Shown here piece after piece: positions 15,920 through 25,800 of a DNA stretch of 64,000 bases. Position 1 is the stretch's first letter, and each line of letters starts with the position of its first letter. Source of the stretch: Streptomyces sp. NBC_01197 (GTDB lineage Bacteria > Actinomycetota > Actinomycetes > Streptomycetales > Streptomycetaceae); assembly GCF_036010505.1 (NCBI RefSeq), contig NZ_CP108569.1, positions 4,258,001-4,322,000 of the forward strand, given 5' to 3'. Made by a program: the position numbers and the translations under genes. The notes beneath the pieces are model-generated. The model had not been told where the DNA came from. It was given only the letters and a program-made list of their open reading frames with translations, and searched no databases.

Positions 15920-16804
15920 TCAGGTGAAGCTCAGCGCCTCGGGCGGCAGTGCCGGTACGAGACCTTCCGCCGCCGCCCGCGTGAGCAGCCCGCGGACCGC
16001 CGCGTAGCCGTCCTCACCGAGGTCGGCCGTGAACTCGTTCACGTACAGCCCGATGTGCTGGTCCGCGACCGCCGGGTCCATCTCCTGTGCGTGGCCCAGC
16101 ACATAGGGCCTGGACACCTCGGGCTCGTCCCAGGCCTGCCGGACCGACGCGCGCACCGTACGGGCCAGCTCCCGCAGCCGCTCCTCGCCCAGCGAGCGCT
16201 TGGCGATGATCGCGCCCAGCGGGATCGGCAGGCCCGTCGTGGACTCCCAGTGCTGCCCCATGTCGGCCAGTGAGTGCAGCCCGTACTCCTGGTAGGTGAA
16301 CCGCGCCTCGTGGATGACCAGACCAGCGTCGACCTTGCCGTCGCGCACGGCGGGCATGATCTCGTTGAACGGCATCACGACGATCTCGCCGACCCCGCCG
16401 GGCACCACCTCGGCCGCCCACAGGCGGAAGAGCAGATACGCCGTCGAGCGCTCGCTCGGCACCGCGACCGTCTTCCCGGTGAGGTCCACGCCTCCGCCCC
16501 GCGTCAGGACCAGCGGCCCGCAGCCCCGCCCGAGCGCCCCGCCGCACGGCAGCAGCGCGTACTCGCCGAGGACCCACGGCAGCACCGCGTACGACACCTT
16601 CAGGATGTCGAACTCGCCGCGCTCCGCCATCCCGTTGGTGATGTCGATGTCCGCGAACGTCACATCGATCCGGGGCGCTCCGGGCACCCGGCCGTGGGCC
16701 CAGGCGTCGAAGACGAACGTGTCGTTGGGGCAGGGCGAGAACGCGATCTTCAGCGCGTCGGCCTGCTGCGGAGCTCCGGCCGTCTGCGGGGCGTCGTCGG
16801 TCAT
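15920..16804 (-). CDS. mqnD: 1,4-dihydroxy-6-naphthoate synthase
   Basis: A 294-aa enzyme of the futalosine route to menaquinone. It converts cyclic dehypoxanthine futalosine to 1,4-dihydroxy-6-naphthoate. The fold is like a periplasmic binding protein, with hallmarks FSPCPNDTFVFDAW, DIDITNGMAERGEFD and VAVPSERSTAYLL. The frame allows an ATG at 16816, but the ATG at 16804 overlaps the mqnB stop by 4 bp and is preferred. The mqnB-mqnD pair matches the order I recall for S. coelicolor SCO4327-SCO4326. Confidence 0.95.
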   Translation of the reverse strand: MTDDAPQTAGAPQQADALKIAFSPCPNDTFVFDAWAHGRVPGAPRIDVTFADIDITNGMAERGEFDILKVSYAVLPWVLGEYALLPCGGALGRGCGPLVLTRGGGVDLTGKTVAVPSERSTAYLLFRLWAAEVVPGGVGEIVVMPFNEIMPAVRDGKVDAGLVIHEARFTYQEYGLHSLADMGQHWESTTGLPIPLGAIIAKRSLGEERLRELARTVRASVRQAWDEPEVSRPYVLGHAQEMDPAVADQHIGLYVNEFTADLGEDGYAAVRGLLTRAAAEGLVPALPPEALSFT

Positions 16805-17454
16805 ATGCGGTTCCAACCTTCCAGTACGGGCGCGAGCTTCCCGAAAGCCGTGGTGAGCGCGGTCAGCGCGTCGCCGATGCGCCAGGCGTCGCGGTCGCGC
16901 GGGCCGACGGCGTTGGAGACCGCCCGGATCTCCAGCACCGGAAGGCCGGCCTGCGCAGCCGCCTCGGCCACACCGAAACCCTCCATCGCCTCGGCCACGG
17001 CCGCCGGGTGGGCGGCCAGCAGCCCGGCGGCCCGCTCGGCGGTGCCGGTGACGGTGGATGCGGTGAGTACGGTGCCGGTCGTCGCGCCGGTGGCGTCGGC
17101 CACGGCCCGTACGAGAGCGGCGGGTGGCCGGTGCTCCACCGTGCCGAAGCCGAGACCGGTGACGGGCACGAAACCGTCGGGTGTCTCGGCGCCCAGATCC
17201 GCCGCGACGATCGCGTCGGCCACAAGCAGCGAGCCCGGCGCGGCGTGGAACCCGCCGCCGATACCCGCCGAGACCACCAGGCCGTACGAGCCGAGCGCGA
17301 GCGCGGTCGCCGTCCCGGCGGCAGCGGCGGCAGGGCCGACCCCGGCCGCGATCACGTCGTAACAGCCGGTCCCCGCGCCCTCCGCGGTGGGCCCCAACGC
17401 GCGCGTGACCGCGTCCCGCTCAGCGGGGACCGCGGTCACGATGAGTACACGCAA
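16801..17454 (-). CDS. mqnB: Futalosine hydrolase
   Basis: A 217-aa nucleosidase of the MTA/SAH nucleosidase fold that releases hypoxanthine from futalosine. Visible are the N-terminal VLIVTAVPAERDAV, the glycine-rich VSAGIGGGF, and AMEGFGVAEAAAQ with the Glu that binds the ribose. The start is a TTG at 17454, 4 bp after the lipoprotein stop, so the genes at 17459, 16801 and 15920 probably form one operon. Confidence 0.94.
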   Translation of the reverse strand: MRVLIVTAVPAERDAVTRALGPTAEGAGTGCYDVIAAGVGPAAAAAGTATALALGSYGLVVSAGIGGGFHAAPGSLLVADAIVAADLGAETPDGFVPVTGLGFGTVEHRPPAALVRAVADATGATTGTVLTASTVTGTAERAAGLLAAHPAAVAEAMEGFGVAEAAAQAGLPVLEIRAVSNAVGPRDRDAWRIGDALTALTTAFGKLAPVLEGWNRI

Positions 17455-17458
17455 GGCG

Positions 17459-17941
17459 TCAGGCGTCCTTCTTGAAGACGAACGACCAGAGCCCGAAGAC
17501 CTTGGTGGTGCCGTCGCCCTCGGCGATGGCGATGGTCGAGGAGTTGCCCTTGGCGCCGTACTGGGAGTTGAAGAAGACGTTGCCCGGGACCGTCGTGTAG
17601 GTCTTCTTGCTGACGCCGGTCAGCTGCTGGCCGTTGAGTAGCAGCACCCAGCCCTTGTCGGCGATCTTCGGGTCCACGCCGATCCGCACGGTCTTGTCCG
17701 GGTCCACCTTGACGGACTTGGTGCCCTTCTTCTGCGCGGCGCAGGCCTTGGACGCGGCCATGTCCAGGCTCTTGCCGCCGTTGTAGCAGGCGGCCTCGGA
17801 GTTCACCGTGTTCGTGCCGACCGTCACGGTCGCCAGCGGCGTCGGCTTGTCGCAGGCGGACAGGACGAGGAGTCCGGCGGACACAGCACCGAGAGCGGCG
17901 GCGGTGCGGCGGCCCTTACCAGTAAGAAGCGCAACGGTCAT
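17459..17941 (-). CDS. DUF2771-like lipoprotein
   Basis: A 160-aa lipoprotein. Arg-Arg at 11-12, a hydrophobic stretch and the lipobox LVLSAC (Cys30) indicate a lipid anchor after export. The mature domain (GVDPKIADKGWVLLLNGQQL, then VFGLWSFVFK) fits DUF2771 as I recall it. Two Cys (ACYNGG and KACAA) may form a disulfide. It sits 4 bp upstream of mqnB. Confidence 0.85.
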   Translation of the reverse strand: MTVALLTGKGRRTAAALGAVSAGLLVLSACDKPTPLATVTVGTNTVNSEAACYNGGKSLDMAASKACAAQKKGTKSVKVDPDKTVRIGVDPKIADKGWVLLLNGQQLTGVSKKTYTTVPGNVFFNSQYGAKGNSSTIAIAEGDGTTKVFGLWSFVFKKDA

Positions 17942-17968
17942 GGGCCGAAGGCTATCGCCCGGCGCAGG

Positions 17969-19318
17969 TCACGCCACGCGGGGGTGCGGTGAGCCGCGCC
18001 GTGCGGCCGTCAGGAGCCCCCGTACGGTCGTGATCACACCCACCGCGACCAGCGCCGCGCCCACCGACGCACCCAGCGTGCCGTTCAGCGGAAGGGCCAT
18101 CGCGATGGCGCCGCCCACCACCCAGGCCAGCTGGAGCACCGTCTCCGACCGTGCGAACGCCGAGGTCCGTACGGTCTCCGGCACATCCCGCTGGATCATC
18201 GCGTCCAGCGAGAGCTTGGCCAGCGCCTGCGAGAACCCGGCGACCGCGGCCAGCACCGTCACCAGGAAGGAGACGAAGAAGGCAGCCGTGAGAATCGCGG
18301 TGCCCAGCGCCACCCCGAGCAGGGTGGCGATCATGATCTCAGGGCCGCGCGAGCGCAGCAGCGCACCGACGGCCGTGCCCAGCGCATTGCCCCCGCCGGC
18401 CGCGACACCCACGATGGTCAGCGACACGGCGGCGTTCTGCCCGGCCATCGGGTGCTCGCGCAGCAGGAAGGCCAGGAAGAAGATCAGGAAGCCGGAGAGC
18501 GAGCGCAGCGCGGAGTTCGCCACCAGGCCGTTCAGCACGGAGGGGCCGACCGTGCGCAGCGACGGCTTGCGCTCGTCGGTCCGCTCCACCAGCCGGGCCT
18601 TGCCTTCGCCCTTCGCGGAGTCCACCTTGCGGGGCAGCGCGAACGCCAGGAACGCCCCGAACAGGAAGACGGCGGACGCCCCGTAGAGCGGCCAGGCGGA
18701 GCCGATCTTGTGCAGCCCGGCCCCGATGGGCGCCCCCACACCGGTGGCGAGCAGCCCCCCGAGCGTGACCCGGGAGTTGGCTTTGACCAGCGAGAACCGT
18801 GGTGGCAACAGCCGTGGGACCACCGCGCTGCGCACCACTCCGTACGCCTTCGACGCCACCAGTACGCCCAGCGCCGCCGGATACAGCTCAAGCCCGCCGG
18901 TCGCCACGGCCCCCGACATCACCAGCGCGAGGACCGCTCGGGCCAGCATCGCGCCGGCCATCGCGGCCCGGCGGCCGTGCGGCAGCCGGTCGAGCAGGGG
19001 GCCGATCACCGGGGCGAGCAGCGCGAACGGCGCCATGGTGACCAGGAGATAGAGCGCGACCCGGCCGCGGGCCTGATCGGTCGGTACGGAGAAGAAGACG
19101 GTCGAGGCCAGCGCAACCGTGATCATCACGTCACCGGCGCTGTTCACGGCGTGCAGCTCGATCAGTTTGCCGAGGCCCGACTCGCCCGCTCCATGGGCGT
19201 TCGTCGCCCGTCTGATCCCTTTTGCGGTACCAGTGAACGGCCGATGGAGGGCATGACCGACGGCCCGCCCCACCCTGCGCGCCGGGCTGAATCCGTCGGA
19301 CGACCTTGCGGTGGTCAC
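17969..19318 (-). CDS. MFS transporter
   Basis: A 449-aa major facilitator. About 70 soluble residues precede the first helix (VNSAGDVMITVALASTVFF). Cytoplasmic-loop motifs include LLDRLPHGRRAAMAGAM, and about twelve hydrophobic segments can be counted. The ORF is open back to 19405. The GTG at 19318 is chosen because it gives MTTARSSDGF and removes a Pro-rich leader, but no strong ribosome site decides it. It lies upstream of the lipoprotein gene and may be in the same transcript. The substrate is unknown. Confidence 0.86.
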   Translation of the reverse strand: MTTARSSDGFSPARRVGRAVGHALHRPFTGTAKGIRRATNAHGAGESGLGKLIELHAVNSAGDVMITVALASTVFFSVPTDQARGRVALYLLVTMAPFALLAPVIGPLLDRLPHGRRAAMAGAMLARAVLALVMSGAVATGGLELYPAALGVLVASKAYGVVRSAVVPRLLPPRFSLVKANSRVTLGGLLATGVGAPIGAGLHKIGSAWPLYGASAVFLFGAFLAFALPRKVDSAKGEGKARLVERTDERKPSLRTVGPSVLNGLVANSALRSLSGFLIFFLAFLLREHPMAGQNAAVSLTIVGVAAGGGNALGTAVGALLRSRGPEIMIATLLGVALGTAILTAAFFVSFLVTVLAAVAGFSQALAKLSLDAMIQRDVPETVRTSAFARSETVLQLAWVVGGAIAMALPLNGTLGASVGAALVAVGVITTVRGLLTAARRGSPHPRVA

Positions 19319-19758
19319 CCCGTCATAGTGCCCCAACCCCGTACGACCCGAACCGGGATTCGGACGCGCAGGTGGGACGAGGGCCGGAGAAGGGGTAGCG
19401 TGCACGGAGGCTGCCGACCACTCCCGGGCGGGCCCGCGACGCCTGTCACCGCGCCTCGCTGCGATGTCGGAACCGCCCAGTGACTTCGGTTACGGGGGCG
19501 TTCTCCGCCTTGCGATGCACGGCGCCAGACGCCGCGGGCTCCTCCGCCCGGGTGCGGCCGGCAGCCTCCAGCGCGCCACCGGCGGTTGCCCTTGGCTGTG
19601 CGCCTCTCCGTTATCCCGCAGAATGGGTGGGAGAAGGCGCGCCCCCGGGCATGTCGGGCGCGGACGTTGACGCGGTCCTCCGGTCCGCTCCGCCCGTTGC
19701 TCGTACGCGAAGTTCGTCCGGCGCACCCGTGAGACGGCGTAGGAGAGAAGCGAGACCT

Positions 19759-20670
19759 GTGAGTGCTGCGACGACGAGAAGCCGTACCCCTGACCGCCTG
19801 TGCGCCGAGGCGGTCGGCCTCGCCCGCGAGGCGGCGGAGGAAGCTGCCTTCCCCGGGGTGGTCGGCGAACACGTCTCTGTGGTGGCCGAGGGTGACCGGG
19901 TGGTCACCCACTACTTCGAGTGCAAGGAACCGGGTTACCGGGGCTGGCGCTGGGCGGTGACGGTCGCCCGGGCGTCCCGGGCGAAGCTCGTCACGCTTGA
20001 CGAGACGGTTCTGCTGCCGGGCTCCGACTCGCTGCTGGCCCCCGAGTGGGTGCCGTGGAGCGAGCGGCTGCGCCCGGGCGACATGGGGCCCGGCGACCTG
20101 CTGCCCACCGAGGCGGAGGATCTGCGCCTGGAGCCCGGTTTCTCGGGTGAGGACGCGCCGCCGCCCAACTCCGTGCTCTCCGAAGAGCTGGCGGAGCGGG
20201 TCGAGGCGGAGGACGCCGAGGTCACCGACCGCACGGCGGTCCCGGCCCGCGGCACGGTCGCCGCGGTCGCCGACGAGCTGGGGATGCGGCGGGCGCGGGT
20301 GCTGTCCCGCTACGGGCTGCACCAGGCGGCGGACCGCTGGGACGAGGAGTACGGGGCGAAGACCCCGATGGCGCAGGCGGCCCCCGCGTCCTGTGTGACG
20401 TGTGCCTTCCTGATCCCGCTCTCCGGTTCGCTGCGGCAGGCCTTCGGGGTCTGCGGGAACGAGTTCGGCCCGGCGGACGGGCATGTGGTGTCGCTGTCGT
20501 ACGGCTGCGGCGGGCACTCGGAGGCGGCGGTCATGCCGAAACCGCCGCGTCCCGCGCCGCTGGTGCTCGACTCGACGGGGGCGGACCCGTTCGCGCTGCG
20601 GCCGGACCCGGAGGGCGGTTCCGTCTCGGCGGAGGCGGCGTCCGGGGCGGACGATCTGGGGCATTCGTAG
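19759..20670 (+). CDS. DUF3027 domain protein
   Basis: A 303-aa protein of the DUF3027 family. The GTG at 19759 follows AGGAGA; the upstream reading frame to 19480 is not protein-like. The conserved core contains VTHYFECKEPGYRGWRWAVT, WVPWSERLRPGDMGPGDLLP and RWDEEYGAKTPM. A later Cys-rich segment (ASCVTCAFL, FGVCGNEFGP, YGCGGHSE) could bind a metal. It is widespread in actinomycetes with no assigned function. It is divergent from the MFS gene. Confidence 0.88.
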   Translation: MSAATTRSRTPDRLCAEAVGLAREAAEEAAFPGVVGEHVSVVAEGDRVVTHYFECKEPGYRGWRWAVTVARASRAKLVTLDETVLLPGSDSLLAPEWVPWSERLRPGDMGPGDLLPTEAEDLRLEPGFSGEDAPPPNSVLSEELAERVEAEDAEVTDRTAVPARGTVAAVADELGMRRARVLSRYGLHQAADRWDEEYGAKTPMAQAAPASCVTCAFLIPLSGSLRQAFGVCGNEFGPADGHVVSLSYGCGGHSEAAVMPKPPRPAPLVLDSTGADPFALRPDPEGGSVSAEAASGADDLGHS

Positions 20671-20937
20671 CGGCTGGTGCGGCCCCACGTACCTGCGGCC
20701 GCCGACCTGTCGGGCCGCGGACGCCACCCGCACCGGCCACCGGGCGCGGAACGGGCGGGGGGCGCTCCGGTCGCGCCGCCGGGACGGCGTGTGTGCGTCG
20801 GCGGGTGTGCGTCAGCGTGTCTTGGGGTGTGGTGTGGCGCCGGCCTGTGGTGTGCACTGCCGGCGGATTCGGCCTGAGAGCGCCGCCGGTGGATCGAGCG
20901 ATCCCCGCACATTCCGTCTGTCGTCTGTGACGCGGGT

Positions 20938-21396
20938 TCAGCCCTCGGTTTTGATCTTCTTCATCGTGAGGTGGGAAGTGAGGCGCAGGACGGCGGGCAG
21001 GCCACTGAGCTTGTCCGTGAGGAAGGCTTCGTACGCGGCGTGGTCCGCCACGGCGACGCGAATGAAGTAGTCGGGGCGGCCGTACATGCGGCGGAACTCG
21101 ATGACCTCCTCGTATGAGGAGACGGTCGTCTCGAACTCCTCGAAACTCTTGCGGTCCTGGGCGGCGATCTCGACGTCGATGAGGACCTCAAGCTCGCGCC
21201 CGGTCGCCGCGGGGTCGACGACGGCCCGATAGCCGGCGATGACACCCGCCTCCTCCAGGCGCTTGACCCGGCGCAGGCACGGGGGCGGCGTCAGGCCGAC
21301 CCGCTTGGCGAGCTCGACGTTGGTGAGTCGTCCGTCCTGGCGCAGATGAAACAAGATTTCGCGATCGGTCGCATCAAGGCTCACTTCATTGCTCAC
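20938..21396 (-). CDS. Lrp/AsnC-family regulator
   Basis: A 152-aa leucine-responsive-type regulator. The HTH (LDATDREILFHLRQDGRLTN, then ELAKRVGLTPPPCLRRVKRLE) is followed by the RAM ligand-binding domain (EVLIDVEI, YEEVIEFRRMYGRPDYFIRV). The start is the GTG at 21396; the ORF track to 21726 is not protein-like. It is divergent from azlC across 62 bp, the standard arrangement in which the Lrp protein controls branched-chain amino-acid export. Confidence 0.93.
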   Translation of the reverse strand: MSNEVSLDATDREILFHLRQDGRLTNVELAKRVGLTPPPCLRRVKRLEEAGVIAGYRAVVDPAATGRELEVLIDVEIAAQDRKSFEEFETTVSSYEEVIEFRRMYGRPDYFIRVAVADHAAYEAFLTDKLSGLPAVLRLTSHLTMKKIKTEG

Positions 21397-21458
21397 ACCT
21401 TGATCATAGAGCCACAATTCGCAACCAAATGAGGCGGTAATCCTTCTAAAATGTCCGT

Positions 21459-22193
21459 ATGCGAATACGTACGGCCGCCGTCGCTGCGCCGCCTCCATCA
21501 GCCGGAGCGCTCTCCGATGTCCGTGGCGCGCTCCGGGACTCCGCCTCCGTCGGCCTGGGGTTCGTTCCGCTCGGCCTCGCCTTCGGGGCGCTCTGCGTTC
21601 AGTCCGGTCTGGACTGGTGGTGGGCGGGCCTGTCCGCCGCGCTGGCCTTTGGCGGCTCGTTCGAGTTCCTGCTGATCGGCCTGGTCGTCGCGGCGGCTCC
21701 GCTGGCGTCGATCGCCGTCGCGGCATTCATGGTGAACGTCCGGCACGTCTTCTACGCGCTGTCCTTCCCGCTGCACCGGGTGTCGGGCCGCCTCGGCAAG
21801 ACGTACAGCACCTTCGCGCTCTGCGACGAGGCGTACGCACTGACCAGCGGCGAACAGAGCCGCTCCTGGTCGGGCCGGCGCATCCTGTCGCTCCAGCTCC
21901 TCCTGCACCTGTACTGGGCCGGGAGCGCGATCACCGGGGCTCTCCTCGGCTCCCTCATCCCGGCCGGCGTCACGGGCCTGGACTTCGCCCTGACCGCCCT
22001 GTTCACCGTCCTGGCGCTCGACGCCGTCCGCGATCTCCGCGGCGACCTGCCCACCCCCGTGCTCGCCGCACTGAGCGCCCTGGCCGCCCGTCTCCTCTGC
22101 CCCGGCCAGATGCTGCCGACCGCCTTCGCCCTGTTCATCGCGGGGCTCCTGGCCCGCCATCTCACCAACGGCAGGAAGCCGCGCCATGCCTGA
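21459..22193 (+). CDS. azlC: AzlC-family branched-chain amino acid exporter, large subunit
   Basis: A 244-aa integral membrane protein of the AzlC/BrnF family. Hallmarks are LGFVPLGLAFGALCVQ, the conserved AAFMVNVRHVFYALSF, and FALCDEAYALT. About six to seven hydrophobic segments are present. It overlaps azlD by 8 bp, so the two subunits are co-translated. Regulation by the divergent Lrp protein at 20938 is likely. Confidence 0.93.
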   Translation: MRIRTAAVAAPPPSAGALSDVRGALRDSASVGLGFVPLGLAFGALCVQSGLDWWWAGLSAALAFGGSFEFLLIGLVVAAAPLASIAVAAFMVNVRHVFYALSFPLHRVSGRLGKTYSTFALCDEAYALTSGEQSRSWSGRRILSLQLLLHLYWAGSAITGALLGSLIPAGVTGLDFALTALFTVLALDAVRDLRGDLPTPVLAALSALAARLLCPGQMLPTAFALFIAGLLARHLTNGRKPRHA

Positions 22194-22515
22194 CACCGCC
22201 TACGCCGTCGCCGCGATCGTGGTCGCCGCCGCCGTCACCTGGGCACTGCGTGCCCTGCCGTTCGCCGTGCTTGCCCCGCTGCGCGCCAGTACCACCGTGC
22301 AGTACCTCAGCACCCGCATGCCGGCCGGAGTCATGATCATCCTGGTGGTGTACTGCCTGCGCGACCTCCCGGTGACCGACGCTCGCGCCCTGGCACCGCT
22401 CACCGCGCTCGCCACCACCATCGGCCTGCACCTGTGGCGTCGCAGCGCCCTGCTCAGCATCCTCGGCGGCACCACCGTCAGCGTCATCACGGCCAGCACG
22501 GTCTTCACCCACTAG
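22186..22515 (+). CDS. azlD: AzlD-family transporter small subunit
   Basis: A 109-aa protein with three or four hydrophobic helices (AVAAIVVAAAVTWALRALPF, then MPAGVMIILVVYCL). This length and pattern fit AzlD/BrnE, which pairs with AzlC to export branched-chain amino acids. The start overlaps the end of azlC. Confidence 0.9.
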   Translation: MPDTAYAVAAIVVAAAVTWALRALPFAVLAPLRASTTVQYLSTRMPAGVMIILVVYCLRDLPVTDARALAPLTALATTIGLHLWRRSALLSILGGTTVSVITASTVFTH

Positions 22516-22590
22516 GAGTCGCTGGGCAGCTCAACAGCCGTTGTCCGCCCAGCTGTTGCGGACCGCGGTCGTTCGGGCCCCGGCAAGTCC

Positions 22591-22662
22591 TTACCCGGCT
22601 CCCGACCCGAAACGCCGCCGGTACTCCACCGGGCTGAGTCCCGTCCCGCGGCGCGTCAGTGC
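22591..22662 (-). pseudogene. Remnant of an AraC-family regulator C-terminus
   Basis: About 24 codons on the minus strand read GTGLSPVEYRRRFGSGAG before a stop, matching the terminal HTH helix of AraC/GlxA-type regulators (G-x-SPxxYRRRF). The upstream sequence is short GGAGTGGGCG-type repeats rather than a gene, so only the tail survives. The stretch 22516-22841 otherwise holds no gene. Confidence 0.5.
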
Positions 22663-22841
22663 GCACAAGGAGTGGGCGCAGGAAGTGGGCGAAGGGAGTG
22701 GGCGGAGGGGGCGGCGACCGGAACAAGCCAGTCGCAGGTGTTCCGCCTCACCCGCGCCCGTCCCCGCCCCCCGCACGCGGTACCTTCACCCGGGACCGGG
22801 ACGGTCCCCCGCACCCCCCGCCCCACAGAGGAGCACAAGCC

Positions 22842-25800
22842 GTGATCGTGGAAGCGACAGACGCCGCCGACCCCTTCGGGACGGCCCGCCTGCGGCGTGG
22901 CGTGCTCGATGCCTGGGCCACCACCCCCGCCCGTTTCCGCGAGGACGCCAACGCCGAGGAGGACCTCGCGCTGGGCGGTTACCGTGACCGCCTCGTCGTC
23001 GAGCTCGCCCAGAACGCCGCCGACGCGGCGGCCCGCGCCGGTGTGCCGGGACGGTTCCGGCTCACGCTGCGCCCGGGCGAGAACGGCGACCCCGCCGTGC
23101 TCGTCGCCGCCAACACCGGCGCCCCGCTGGACGCCACCGGCGTCGAGTCGCTGAGTACGCTGCGCGCATCGGCCAAGCGACCCGGCTCCGAAACAGCCGA
23201 CACACACGCCGCTGTCGGTCGTTTCGGGGTCGGATTCGCCGCCGTCCTCGCGGTGAGCGACGAGCCGGCGGTCGTCGGCCGGCACGGTGGCGTCCGGTGG
23301 TCCCTCACCGAGGCCCGCGAACTGGCGGCCCGGGCCGCCGGTACGACGCCCCCCTCGGAAGGAACCGCCTCCGACGGCCTCGCCGACGAGTTGCGGCGCC
23401 GCGAGGGGCACGTACCGCTGCTGCGCCTCCCGCTGCCCGCCGAAGGCACCGCCCCCGAGGGGTACGACACCGTCGTCATCCTGCCGCTGCGCGACGCGGG
23501 GGCCGAAGACCTGGCCCGGCGCCTGGTCGCCGCGATCGACGACGCGCTGCTGCTGACACTGCCCGGTCTAACCGAGATCATCGTCGAGACCCCGGACGGC
23601 ATCCGCACCCTGACCCGTTCGGAACACGGGGCGTACGTCCACATCGACGACAGCGCCGCGGGCGGCGGGATCCATCGCTGGCGCACCGTCGCCCACCATG
23701 GCCCACTGGAGCGCGCGCTGCTCGCGGACCGGCCCGTCGAGGAGCGGCTGCGCCCGCACTGGTCGGTCACCTGGGCCATCCCGGTCGACGGCGACGGCGC
23801 CCCCGTACGCCCCGCCACCGCCCCCGTCGTGCATGCGCCGACCCCGACCGACGAACCGCTCGGCGTACCCGCGCTGCTCATCGCCTCGCTGCCGCTCGAC
23901 ACCACCCGCCGCCACCCCGCCCCCGGACCGCTCACGGGCTTCCTGGTGCAGCGGGCGGCCGACGCGTACGCGGAGCTGCTCGGCGGCTGGGAGCCCGTCT
24001 CGGTCGCCACCATCGACCTGGTGCCGGGCCCGCTCGGCAAGGGCGAGCTCGACGGCGCGCTGCGGGCCGCGATCCTGGAGCGGCTGGCCCGGGTGGCGTT
24101 CCTCGCTCCCGCCGCGCCGCTGGAGGACGTGGGCGGCGAGGCCGACGAGGAGGGCGGCGAACCCCGCCACGCGCTACGCCCCTTCGAGGCCGAAGTCGTC
24201 GAAGGCGCGGGCGAGGACACCGTACGGGTGCTGGCCGAAGTGCTGCCAACGCTGCTGCCCGCCGGTCTGGAGCGCCGCGCAGAGCTGCGCACGCTGGGCG
24301 TCGGCCGGCTGCCGCTCGGCGACGCCATCGACCGCATCGGCGGCGCCGAGCGTGCGCCGTCCTGGTGGCGGCGGCTGTACGAGACCCTGGCCGGGGTCGA
24401 CCCGGACCGGCTCTCCGGGCTGCCCGTGCCGCTCGCGTCGGGCCGTACCGCCGTCGGCCCCCGGCAGGTCCTGCTGCCGCTGGCCGACACCCCCGCCGAG
24501 CTGGCCCGCCTCGGTCTGAAGGTCGCCCACCCGGACGCCGCGCATCCGCTCCTGGAGAAGCTGGGCGCCCTGCCCGCGACACCACGCGCTGTCCTGACGA
24601 CCCCCCAGGTGCGGGCGGCCGTCGCCGCTTCGATGGACGCCGGGGAGATCTGGTACGACGAGGAGGACGAAGGCGCACTGGACGCCGACGACCTCGCCGA
24701 CGTCGTGCTCGCGCTCGTGCGCGAGGCGGAGCTGGAGCCCGGCGACGAGCCCTGGCTCGCGGCGCTCGCCCTCCCCGACGAGGACGGCGAGTCCGCGCCG
24801 GCCGGTGAACTGGTGCTGCCCGGCAGCCCGTTCGCCGAGATCATGCGCGACGGCGAACTGGCCCTGTGCGACAGCGAACTGGCCGAGCGCTGGGGCGAGC
24901 AGCCGCTGACCGCCTGCGGTGTGCTCGCCACGTTCGCCCTGGTCCGCGCAGCGGATGTGGTCCTGGACCCCGACGAACTCGAACCGCGCGAGGGCGACTT
25001 CGCCGAGCCGGACGACGCCGGGCTGCTCGACGCGGTGGACGTCTGGTGCGAGGACGTGCTCGACCAGCTGCCGCAGGGCCCGGTGCCGCCGGTCGCGACC
25101 GAGATCGTCGCCGTACGGGATCTGGAACTGGTCGACGACGACAGCTGGCCGCAGGCCCTCGCGCTGCTCTCCCGCCCGCCGCTGCGGGACGCCCTGACCC
25201 AGCCGGTGCGGGTGCTGCTGCCGGACGGTACGACCGAATCCGTACGCCCGTACACCGCCTGGTGGCTGCGCGGCCACCCGGTGCTCGACGGCCGGCGCCC
25301 GGCCGGGCTGCGGGCCGCGGGCGGAGACCCGCTGCTGGCCGGTCTGTACGACGAGGCGGACGCGACCGGTTTTGACGACGAGCAGGTGCTGCGCGCCCTG
25401 GGCGTACGGACGTCCGTGGCCGCGCTGCTGGACGAGCCAGGGGGCGCGGCCGAGCTGCTGAACCGGCTGGCCGACCCGGACCGGGAAGTCTCGGCGCGCC
25501 GGCTGCACGCGCTGTACGGGGAGTTGGCCCGGCTCGACCCGGAACAGGTGACGCTGCCTGACGAGTTGCGGGCCGTGGTGGACGGCGAGGTACGGGTGGT
25601 GGACGCCGCCGACGCGCTGGTCGCCGACGCCCCCGACCTGCTTCCGCTGACGTCCGGCGCCGCGCTGCTCCCGGTCGCCCCCGACCGGGCCGCCGAGCTG
25701 GCCGAGCTGCTCCAGGTCGGTCGGCTGAGCGAGAGTGTGGAGGCCGAGGTGACGACGGCGGGGGAGGAACACCAGGTCCCGGAGGCGGTACGGGCGCTGC

